Assembly (NCBI GenBank): GCA_027335515.1
Contig: DAHWHT010000076.1
Span: 1-28,646 of the forward strand
DNA from: Clostridia bacterium
GTDB lineage: Bacteria; Bacillota_E; RBS10-35; JAJYVN01
Direction: 5' to 3'
Length of the DNA: 28,646 nucleotides
The stretch's first letter is position 1. Every line of letters begins with the position of its first letter. Positions 7,343-14,443 of the stretch are shown in pieces. Made by a program: the position numbers and the translations under genes. The notes beneath the pieces are model-generated. The model did no database searches and was not told where the DNA came from. It was given only the letters and a program-made list of their open reading frames with translations.

Positions 7343-8260
7343 GTGAGACGGCTGGACTTCAGCGGGAGTTTCACGTTGCTGGTGACACCGTTTGTACCGG
7401 GCGGCGGGATCGATTGGCCGGTGTACGACCGCTTGGTCGACTACCACCGCGTCTCTGGTGGCCAGGGGCTCTTTGCCGTCTGCGGCACGGCCGAGATGCA
7501 GGCCCTGACCAGCGACGAGCGCCTGCGGCTTGCCGAGGTGGCCGCGGCGCGGTCCCCCGGCACGGCGGTGGTCGCCACGGGCAACCTGGAGCCCGACCTG
7601 GAATCCCAGGTGGAGGAGGTGCGCCGCCTCTCGCGCAGCGGTGTCGCGGGGGTCGTCCTTGTGCCGCCCGCGCGCCGGCCGGATGACAACGGCCTGTATG
7701 AATGGTTTGCGCGGCTCGCGTCCGTGAGCGCGGTGCCCACCCTGCTCTATGAGTGGCCGGGGCGCCAACCAAAGGGCATTCCAGCGGCGGTTTACGGACG
7801 ATTGGTGCGCCAGTGGGGTGTCGTGGGTATCAAGGACACCACCTGCACGCACGCCGGCCTGGCCGCCAAACTGGAGGCCGCCCCGGAGGGGATCGTGTAC
7901 CAGGCCAACAACCCGTTGCTGGTGGCGGCCATGGAGGCCGGGGCGCGCGGCACGATGACCATCACCTCCGCGGTGCGGCCCGACCTGCTCGGAGCCCTGT
8001 GGTCGGCCCACCAAGCCGGCGACACGGCGCGGCGCGCGGCCCTGGCGCGGGAGATCGTCTTTTTGGACGCCCTCCTGGCCGCCTGCCATCCCGGCGGCGC
8101 CAAGTGGTTGCTGCGGCGGGTGGGTGTGCTGGACGACATCGGCTGTCGCGGCGGCGGCCTGCCGGATGACGCGGGGCGGGCGGCCCTTGAGGCCTGGGCT
8201 CTGGATGCGCCCCGTTGGTGCGGTCCCAGCCGTCCGCTCGGCGGGGGGTGGGGGGTGTGA
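7343..8260 (+). CDS. DapA-family aldolase/lyase (DHDPS, N-acetylneuraminate lyase, KDG aldolase superfamily)
   Basis: 305 residues from GTG 7343, which has GAGGGG at 7329-7334 ending 8 bases upstream; ATG 7319 and GTG 7337 are worse placed. It is a class I aldolase TIM barrel. The Schiff-base lysine is in VVGIKDTT and the catalytic tyrosine in LLYEWPGR. The usual pyruvate-carboxylate loop GTTGE is changed to GTAEM and appears one residue shorter. Known members cleave or form C-C bonds with pyruvate: DHDPS in lysine synthesis, NanA for sialic acid, KDG aldolase for uronates. The setting (ROK kinase, SIS isomerase, beta-helix and CBM proteins) argues for sugar catabolism rather than lysine synthesis. 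Its stop overlaps the GTG of the next gene (GTGA), so the two are translationally coupled. Confidence 0.83.
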   Translation: MRRLDFSGSFTLLVTPFVPGGGIDWPVYDRLVDYHRVSGGQGLFAVCGTAEMQALTSDERLRLAEVAAARSPGTAVVATGNLEPDLESQVEEVRRLSRSGVAGVVLVPPARRPDDNGLYEWFARLASVSAVPTLLYEWPGRQPKGIPAAVYGRLVRQWGVVGIKDTTCTHAGLAAKLEAAPEGIVYQANNPLLVAAMEAGARGTMTITSAVRPDLLGALWSAHQAGDTARRAALAREIVFLDALLAACHPGGAKWLLRRVGVLDDIGCRGGGLPDDAGRAALEAWALDAPRWCGPSRPLGGGWGV

Positions 8261-10338
8261 GCGCGGCGGCGGACACCCCCTGGCCGCAATGGGTGGCCGC
8301 GCGACCGGGGTGTGGCATCCTCCCCCAGGCGGTGGCCTGGGTGGGCGGACGCATCTGGGTGGCGGGTTTGCGGGGGTACGGGGTGCTCGAGCCATCCGGG
8401 TCGGCGGCCGGTTGGGTGGACATGGGGGATGGAGGCGGCCTGCTGCGGTCCGGGGTGCGGTGCCTGCTTGCCGCAGGGGACGGCTGCTGGGTGGGTCTGC
8501 CCTACGGCCTGGCCCACATAGGCCCGCGGGGATCCCGACTCGCATGGGACGCCGATGCGGTGGGCGGCGCCACCCCGCTGGTCCTCGCGCCGGGCGATCA
8601 GGTTGTTTGGCTCGGTCTGCGGGACGGGGGCGTCGCCTGTCGCTGCCTGGATGCGGAGGTGGACGCGGCGCCGAAGGTCGTCTGGCGCCTCCCCGGGGCC
8701 GTACGGGACCTGACGCCGGCCCCGGGCGGTTGGTGGGCGGCGAGCGACGCGGGCCTCTTTTGGTGCGGCGACGACGGCACCGAGCACCTGGATGACACGC
8801 CGGCGCGGGCCCTGCTCACCCAGGGGGCGGGTTGGCTGGTCGCCACCGCGGCCGGTCTGCGGTTGCTCGACCCGGACGGCACCATCCGCCCGGCGCCCGG
8901 GGACGGGCTCCTGCCGCAACGCGACCTGTGGCGGCTGGCGCGCACCGCCGACGGCAGCCTTTGGGCCGGCGGCCCGTTTGGCCTGGTGCGCGGTGGCCAC
9001 GACGGCTGGCACTACCACCAGGGTCCGCGCTGGTTGCCCCACGATGCGGTCCTGGGGCTTGCGGCCTGCGAACAGACGCTGGCCGTGGCGACGGCGGCCG
9101 GTCCCGCGGTGTTGACCGTCGGCCCGACCAGCCTCGCCGAGAAGGCCGAAGCCCTTCAATCCCGCCTGATCCAGCGGCATCTGCGCCTGGGGTGCTTTGT
9201 GGAAGAGGCCCGGCTCGCCGCGCCCGGAGTCACCGACGGCAGCGTGCCGGACCTTTCGGATAACGATGGGCTCTGGACGGGCCTGTATCTTGCCGCACAG
9301 AGCTACCGCTATGCGGTGACCGGCGAGGCCGCGGCGCGCCAGGAGGCCGAGCGCGCCTTTGGGGCCCTGGAGTGGCTGGAGGCGGTGACCACGATCCCGG
9401 GATACCCCACCAAGTGCATCGTGCCGGCGGACCAACACCCCGGGGGCACGTGGTACCCGAGCGCCGACGGCCGCTGGCGCTGGAAGGGCGACTGCAGTTC
9501 TGACGAGATCGTCGGCCACTTTTACGCATACAGCCTGTATTTTGATCTGGTCGCCGACGCCGCTGGCCGCGCCCGGGTGGCCGCCCTGGTGCGCCGCATC
9601 CTGGGGCACATTCTGGATCACGGCCTGCAGATCATGGAGTTTGACCACCGCACCCGCTGGGGGTATTGGAATCCTGAGGCGATCAACGGCGGGGAGGGAC
9701 GCTGGGGAGACCGCGGGCTCAACGCGTTGGAGATCCTCTCGCACCTGCGCGTGGCGGCCCGGATCACCGGTGATGCCGCCTACGCGCGCCAGCAGGAAGT
9801 GCTGGTCCGTCAGCACGGCTACCTCGAAAACCTGCGTCGGGTGCGCGCCGATCCGGCCGGGTTGATCAACCACTCCGACGACGAGTTGGCGATGCTGTCC
9901 TACGACCCCCTGTTGCGCTACGAGACCGACCCCGCCCTGCGCGCCGCCGCATTGGAAAGCCTGCGCGCCGTGTGGGCGCTGGAGCGCGATGAACGCAACC
10001 CCCTGTGGAACTTCATCTATGCGGCCCACACCGGCGATGCCTCCGCCCTGCCCGACGCGCTGCAGACGCTGCGCGCCCTGCCGCAGGACACCATCGCCTG
10101 GCCGGTGCGCAACCACCACCGGGCCGACCTGGTCTTGGACCCCCTTCCCGACCGCCATGGCAGGCTGCAGGGCACGCGGGTGCTGCCCCACGACGAGCTG
10201 GCCCTGACGCGTTGGAACGGCAACCCCTACGAGTGCGACGGGGGTGACGCCTGCCGGGAGGGGGATGGTGTTCACTACCTCCTGCCGTACTGGATGGGGC
10301 GCTACCATGGCTGGATCGGGGCGCAAAGCGGCGTCTGA
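8257..10338 (+). CDS. Propeller plus alpha/alpha-toroid protein, probable carbohydrate-active enzyme
   Basis: 693 residues from GTG 8257, which overlaps the previous stop and follows a G-rich ribosome site. Residues about 1-300 hold repeated units such as DLWRLARTADGSLWAGGPFG and LVATAAGLRLLDPDG, the W-x-G-T-x-x-G-L style of Reg_prop/beta-propeller blades. From about residue 305 the sequence is helical with an alpha/alpha-toroid look. It carries SDNDGLWTGLYLAAQSYRYA, CSSDEIVGHFYAYSLYFDLV, WGYWNPEAI and LINHSDDELAMLSYDPL, rich in Asp, Glu and Trp as in sugar-processing toroids. No signal peptide is visible, so it should be cytoplasmic despite the propeller. I do not recognise a named glycoside hydrolase family; hydrolase, lyase or epimerase are all possible. 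Coupling to the DapA-family gene suggests they handle one substrate. Confidence 0.72.
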   Translation: MSAAADTPWPQWVAARPGCGILPQAVAWVGGRIWVAGLRGYGVLEPSGSAAGWVDMGDGGGLLRSGVRCLLAAGDGCWVGLPYGLAHIGPRGSRLAWDADAVGGATPLVLAPGDQVVWLGLRDGGVACRCLDAEVDAAPKVVWRLPGAVRDLTPAPGGWWAASDAGLFWCGDDGTEHLDDTPARALLTQGAGWLVATAAGLRLLDPDGTIRPAPGDGLLPQRDLWRLARTADGSLWAGGPFGLVRGGHDGWHYHQGPRWLPHDAVLGLAACEQTLAVATAAGPAVLTVGPTSLAEKAEALQSRLIQRHLRLGCFVEEARLAAPGVTDGSVPDLSDNDGLWTGLYLAAQSYRYAVTGEAAARQEAERAFGALEWLEAVTTIPGYPTKCIVPADQHPGGTWYPSADGRWRWKGDCSSDEIVGHFYAYSLYFDLVADAAGRARVAALVRRILGHILDHGLQIMEFDHRTRWGYWNPEAINGGEGRWGDRGLNALEILSHLRVAARITGDAAYARQQEVLVRQHGYLENLRRVRADPAGLINHSDDELAMLSYDPLLRYETDPALRAAALESLRAVWALERDERNPLWNFIYAAHTGDASALPDALQTLRALPQDTIAWPVRNHHRADLVLDPLPDRHGRLQGTRVLPHDELALTRWNGNPYECDGGDACREGDGVHYLLPYWMGRYHGWIGAQSGV

Positions 10339-10440
10339 GCCGGGGTCCGCCCCGCGGAGGGGTCGCCCCGACCCCCGGGCTTGTCGGGTTGCGTTCGGCC
10401 CGCTGTCCGACCTAACTTGGAAGGGACGGTTCGGAGCGGC

Positions 10441-12027
10441 ATGGCGTCGATGGTCGAAGTGCCGCGGGACGGCTTCGCGCAACCGCTGCGCCTCAGTGCC
10501 CAGTTGCAGGCGTTGGTGTCTGCGGTCCGTGGGCAGGTGCAGGCCGCGGTCGGGGCGCCGCCCGCGCCGTTGGCGGCGGCGGATGTGGACCGTCGCGTGG
10601 ACGTCCGGGATTGCGGCGCGCTCGGGGACGGCGCGCACGATGACACCCCGGCCCTCCAGCGCGCCATCCATCTTCAGCAGCGCCAGGGCGGCGTCGTGTG
10701 GCTTCCCGCCGGTACCTACCGGGTGCGGGAGCCGTTGGTCTGCGCCCCGCCGCGGGGGGAGGCGAGCCGTCCCTGCGCGCTGCGGGGTGCCGGCATGGGC
10801 ACGACCGCGCTGCGGATGGATGCCGATCTGCGGTTCAACGGTCTGCTCGGGCACCGCGGCGGCGCGGTGATCGCCCAGGTGTTCGCGACCGACCTCACCC
10901 TGGACGGCAGCTACCGCGGCGTGGCCGGCGGTGGGGTTTCCCAGCCCCAGGACGGTGCGGGGGCGCTGGTCTCTCTGCCGCACCCGTTCACAGATTCGGA
11001 CCGATGTCCGGCATGGGGTGGTGGAGCCGCTTTGCACCACCGCTTCGAGCGGGTGCGGTTCTACCGGCCGTCCGGATACGCGGTGATGCCCGCCGCGGCG
11101 GCTGTGTTCCTGGACTGTGTGTTCGAGGCCTGCGGGCAGCCGGATGCCACCCTTCATTACTGCAGCATCGGCGGGGCGGGGTTGCAGGATTGCCTGGTAT
11201 GCGGCTGCACGTGGACCGGCAGCGCCGGCAACTGCGTGGACTTTGCCTCCAGCCGCGCCGATCAGCCCTCGCGGGTCCGCTTCCTTTGCAATGTGGTCGA
11301 GCGGCATCGGGTCGGCGGGTTGTATGCGGCGGGCCTGGGCAGCGTCATCGCCTTCAACGCCATGGGCAACGACGCCAACGCCGGCGCCGGCGTCGGCTAC
11401 AACGCGCGGACCTTGCCCTGCAACCGCGGCCATAACCTGGTCCTGGGCAACACCTTGCAGAACATCCGCATCCATGCCTCCGGGCTTTCCCCGCGGCACG
11501 GGGATCGCGTGGTGGGTAACCTCGTCACGGCGGACGGCGGGGATGCGGCGGGCGCGGCGCCGGGGCGACCGTCTGGTCTGACCGATGCCGGCCTCTTGGG
11601 TTCGGGATGGGGTCCGTTTGTGGCCGTGTTGCGGGACCTGGCCGAGGCGTTGCCGCTGGTGGTGGCCGCGGTCAGCGACGGGGAGGCGGGGGAATCGCCG
11701 CCGGCCGCCGGTCCGCTGGCGCGGGCCCTTGGGTATATCGACGCCCACCTGCAGCAGCGACTGAGCCCGGCGGCCGTCGCGGCCCAGGTCGGGTTGTCCA
11801 GCCGCCATCTGTCCAGGCTGGTGCGGTCGCAGATCGGCCTGTCTCTGGGGCAATACGTGCAGCGCGAGCGATTGCGGGCCGCGGCGACCCTGCTTTGCGG
11901 CGGTGACCTGCCGGTGAAGGACGTCGCGGCGCGCGTCGGCTATCGCGACGTTCACCACTTCACCCGCGTCTTTTCGCAGGCGTTCGGCCAGGGGCCGGCC
12001 AGCTTCCAGCGCAGGCATCGTCCGTAG
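10441..12027 (+). CDS. Pectate-lyase-like beta-helix fused to a C-terminal AraC-type DNA-binding domain
   Basis: 528 residues from ATG 10441, with GGAG just upstream; a TTG at 10381 in the same frame has no good ribosome site. Residues about 53-366 form a right-handed beta-helix of the pectate-lyase_3 type: VDVRDCGALGDG and DDTPALQRAI, then GGVVWLPAGTYRV. Residues about 426-525 are a full AraC/XylS double helix-turn-helix: LSPAAVAAQVGLSSRHLSRL, then VQRERLRAAATLL, and VKDVAARVGYRDVHHFTRVF followed by SQAFGQGPASF. The frame is continuous and the linker has no internal start with a ribosome site, so it is one protein. There is no signal peptide. AraC proteins usually carry cupin or other small sensor domains; here a carbohydrate-enzyme fold probably senses an oligosaccharide. 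The lipoprotein at 13002 is a close paralogue of its beta-helix. DNA binding is well supported; ligand and targets are inferred. Confidence 0.9.
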   Translation: MASMVEVPRDGFAQPLRLSAQLQALVSAVRGQVQAAVGAPPAPLAAADVDRRVDVRDCGALGDGAHDDTPALQRAIHLQQRQGGVVWLPAGTYRVREPLVCAPPRGEASRPCALRGAGMGTTALRMDADLRFNGLLGHRGGAVIAQVFATDLTLDGSYRGVAGGGVSQPQDGAGALVSLPHPFTDSDRCPAWGGGAALHHRFERVRFYRPSGYAVMPAAAAVFLDCVFEACGQPDATLHYCSIGGAGLQDCLVCGCTWTGSAGNCVDFASSRADQPSRVRFLCNVVERHRVGGLYAAGLGSVIAFNAMGNDANAGAGVGYNARTLPCNRGHNLVLGNTLQNIRIHASGLSPRHGDRVVGNLVTADGGDAAGAAPGRPSGLTDAGLLGSGWGPFVAVLRDLAEALPLVVAAVSDGEAGESPPAAGPLARALGYIDAHLQQRLSPAAVAAQVGLSSRHLSRLVRSQIGLSLGQYVQRERLRAAATLLCGGDLPVKDVAARVGYRDVHHFTRVFSQAFGQGPASFQRRHRP

Positions 12028-12080
12028 ATGTCCCTGTCGTGCAACCCCAGGGCCGTGGCAGGCAAAGGCGAGCGCCGGCG

Positions 12081-12100
12081 TCGCGGGAAGTTGCCCGCGA
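12081..12100 (+). terminator. Short GC hairpin after the beta-helix/AraC gene
   Basis: A perfect 7-bp stem, TCGCGGG (12081-12087) and CCCGCGA (12094-12100), with the loop AAGTTG. It starts 54 bases after the stop codon. No T-tract follows, so termination is only possible, not shown. Confidence 0.3.
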
Positions 12101-12200
12101 AGTCGTTCGGTGTCTCGCGGCGCGGGTGGGATCCGCGGGCGGGCTGCCGGATGGGGAGGGCGCGACATCGTGGACGCTGCACGGGGACTTACGCAGGACG

Positions 12201-12216
12201 CGGTCGAACGGTCGAA
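12201..12216 (+). repeat. Exact 8-base direct repeat upstream of the CBM9-like lipoprotein
   Basis: CGGTCGAA occurs twice head to tail (12201-12208 and 12209-12216), 28 bases before the start at 12245. A second pair of CGGTCG copies lies before the next gene (12962-12967 and 12977-12982). These could be half-sites for the neighbouring AraC-type regulator, but GC-rich hexamers recur by chance. Confidence 0.35.
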
Positions 12217-12244
12217 GCGATCGGTGACCCAGGTGAAGGGCCGG

Positions 12245-12949
12245 ATGCGCTGGGCCCTGGTCCCGCTGCTGGCGGGTGGCCTGCTGGCGGCCTGCGGCGG
12301 TCCGGCCGCCAAGTCCGCCCCCAAGGGTCCGCAGCCGGTCAGCCAGGCGAATCCAGCCCGTTCCAGCGCGCCGCAGGTGACCGCCCACTACTGCACCCCG
12401 AGCGGGGTCAAGGCGGCCTGCTGGGGTAAGGCGACCTTCCAGTCGGTGGCGACGAACATGGCCGGGGCCATGCCCTCCGGTTTCAGCGCTTCCTTCGCGG
12501 CCGTGTGGGACGCCAAGGACCTGTTTCTGTTGGAGAAGGTCAAAACCCCCAAGGGCATCGCCAGCACGCTCGACCCCACGGCGCCCTGGACCACCGATGC
12601 CATGGAGGCCTACCTCAGCGGCAGCAACAGCTCCGGGACCACCATGGGCACCCACGAGGTGCAGTTTGTCGTGCCGGCCGCCCAGCCCGCGAGCATCTGG
12701 CACACCAGCGGCCGCACGGTCAGCGGGGTGCTGGCCACGGTCGCCAAGACGGGGTCCGGCTACGACACACTGCTGACGGTGCCGTGGACGGTGCTTGGGA
12801 CCAGTGCCGGCACGGGCCAGCGCATCGGGGTGAACGTCGCCGCGGACGCATACAGCGGCAAGGGACAAAACCAGTTGCTGGCCTGGGGAATCCACGGCTC
12901 CAACGAGCAGGCGCCGGCCGGCTGGGGACAGCTCACGCTCGCCAAGTGA
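12245..12949 (+). CDS. Lipoprotein with CBM9-like carbohydrate-binding domain
   Basis: 234 residues from ATG 12245, preceded by AGGTGA at 12231-12236 with an 8-base spacer. The signal peptide is short and ends in the lipobox LAAC with Cys17. After a Pro/Ser-rich linker comes a single beta-sandwich domain like CBM9/DOMON: FAAVWDAKDLFLLEKV resembles the FxxxWDxxxLYxxxxV strand pair, WTTDAMEAYLSG resembles the DSVEIFLD motif, YDTLLTVPWTVLG resembles the YxxExxIPWxxLG motif, and APAGWGQLTL is the usual ending. The protein should be anchored on the outer face of the membrane and bind sugar chains there. It lies between the two paralogous beta-helix genes, probably helping capture of the same polysaccharide. 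No catalytic residues are expected. Confidence 0.8.
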   Translation: MRWALVPLLAGGLLAACGGPAAKSAPKGPQPVSQANPARSSAPQVTAHYCTPSGVKAACWGKATFQSVATNMAGAMPSGFSASFAAVWDAKDLFLLEKVKTPKGIASTLDPTAPWTTDAMEAYLSGSNSSGTTMGTHEVQFVVPAAQPASIWHTSGRTVSGVLATVAKTGSGYDTLLTVPWTVLGTSAGTGQRIGVNVAADAYSGKGQNQLLAWGIHGSNEQAPAGWGQLTLAK

Positions 12950-13001
12950 GGCGCGGCCTTTCGGTCGCGGGGCGGACGGTCGGGTGAAGGGGGATCGGCA
13001 G

Positions 13002-14417
13002 GTGGGAGAGGACCGGCGGCGGGACCTGCTGCGGTTTGGTGTGGCGGGTGTGGGGGCGCTGGTGGCGGCGACCATGGTGGAGGCCTGCGGCGCCTCCGCC
13101 TCCAGCGGCGGGGCCGCCAGCGGTACGACCTCGGGATGGGGATCGCGGTATCAGGTCTTCAACGTGCGCGATTACGGGGCCGTCGCCGACGGGAGCACCG
13201 ACGACACGGCGGCGATTCAAAAGGCGATCTACGCCCAGCAGGCCTCCGGCGGCGTGGTCTGGCTGCCGGCCGGCACGTACCGCGTGGACGGGATTCTGTT
13301 GCCCGCGCCGCAGACCGCAGTGGCCAGCCACACCTGCGTCCTGCTCGGTGAGGGAATGGACGCCACGACGCTGCGGGCGGTCCATCCCCAGTACCAATAC
13401 AACGGCATGATCGGCTACCAGGGTGCCACGGTGGTTGCGGCGGTGGTGCTGCGGGACCTGACGCTCGACGGGAACTACGTCGGCGCGGGCGGCACGGTAC
13501 CCCAGCGCACCGCGGGAGGCCACGGGGCCCTGGTTTCGCTGCCCCAGCCCTTCACGGGCGCGTCGAACTTTGCCCCCCCCGCCGGCCGCTACCACGTGTT
13601 TGAGCGCGTGCGTTTCTACCGGCCCGCCGGCTACGGCTTTCAGCCCCCATCGTCCAGTGTGCTGCTGCAGTGCGTGTTTGAGGAGTGTGGTCAGCCGGAT
13701 GCCAAGGTCCACTACGACAACATCGGCGGCGGCGGCCAGCAGGATTGTCTGGTGTCCGGCTGTTCTTGGTTGAACGGGGCCGGAAACTTCGTGGACTTCG
13801 TGGCAAAGCAGGCCGGAAAGCCTTCCCGCCTGCGGTTTATCCACAATACCTCCTTCAATCACAGCACGGGGGGCATCTACGCCGCCGGCATCGGCTCGAT
13901 CATCTGTGGCAACGACATTGGAAACACGGGGACCACCAGCAGCGGTATCGGCTACGACGTCGGTACCGCGCAGGCCAATCGTGGCCGCAATCTGGTGTTT
14001 GGCAACTCCCTCTCGGGCAACCTGAACCTTTTCCATTCCGGGCTTTCGGCCAAGTATGGCGATCGCGTCTTCGGGAACAGCGGTGCGGTGGATGCGCCGA
14101 CGCCGACCGGCGCGGGCGCTGCGCCGGTCAGCGGCAACACCTACCGCAATGAGGCGCCCTATGCGGTGACGCTCTATCTGGCTGCGTACGCGCACGGCGC
14201 CGGCCCGACGCGCGCCGGGGCGGTGCCGGCGGTGGTGGTCGAGTTGGGTGCCGGGTCGACCCTGCAAACGGTCGCGACGCAGCGGGTCCCGGATCCGTCG
14301 ACCGCGGCGGCTCCGCAGACCGTGGTCCTGCAGGTTCCGTCGGGGTGGAGCTATCGGTTCACCGCCCAGGGCTGCCACCTGGATACCCTGGCGACGGTGC
14401 CGGCCGAGGCGGGGTGA
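13002..14417 (+). CDS. Tat-type lipoprotein with pectate-lyase-like beta-helix (paralogue of the AraC fusion)
   Basis: 471 residues from GTG 13002, chosen because AAGGGGG (12987-12993) lies 8 bases upstream; GTG 12984 in frame would add six residues. The N-terminus is DRRRDLLRFGVAGVGALVAA with Cys29 in VEAC, a Tat-like lipoprotein signal. Residues about 53-370 are a beta-helix of the pectate-lyase_3 type (FNVRDYGAVADGSTDDTAA). Blocks shared with the AraC fusion in the same order are GGVVWLPAGTYRV, DLTLDG, GALVSLP, FERVRFYRP and CGQPDA. A C-terminal beta-rich tail of about 100 residues (from ASP-rich VDAPTPTG onward) is not in the fusion. It probably binds or cleaves an extracellular polysaccharide. 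Lyase activity is not provable from sequence, since catalytic residues vary in this fold. Confidence 0.85.
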   Translation: MGEDRRRDLLRFGVAGVGALVAATMVEACGASASSGGAASGTTSGWGSRYQVFNVRDYGAVADGSTDDTAAIQKAIYAQQASGGVVWLPAGTYRVDGILLPAPQTAVASHTCVLLGEGMDATTLRAVHPQYQYNGMIGYQGATVVAAVVLRDLTLDGNYVGAGGTVPQRTAGGHGALVSLPQPFTGASNFAPPAGRYHVFERVRFYRPAGYGFQPPSSSVLLQCVFEECGQPDAKVHYDNIGGGGQQDCLVSGCSWLNGAGNFVDFVAKQAGKPSRLRFIHNTSFNHSTGGIYAAGIGSIICGNDIGNTGTTSSGIGYDVGTAQANRGRNLVFGNSLSGNLNLFHSGLSAKYGDRVFGNSGAVDAPTPTGAGAAPVSGNTYRNEAPYAVTLYLAAYAHGAGPTRAGAVPAVVVELGAGSTLQTVATQRVPDPSTAAAPQTVVLQVPSGWSYRFTAQGCHLDTLATVPAEAG

Positions 14418-14443
14418 GCAGAGGGCGGCCCGCCCCGCCTCCC

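Noticed and set aside
7133..8545. ROK kinase starting far upstream (open frame to 8545)
   Set aside because: The extension runs through the tandem repeat and over the DapA-family gene; homology and a ribosome site support GTG 7132.
7792..12324. A 1510-codon open frame on the minus strand across the sugar locus
   Set aside because: It lies opposite several well-supported genes; its translation is low-complexity Arg/Pro/Gly/His-rich sequence with no domain. Long antisense frames are expected at this GC content.
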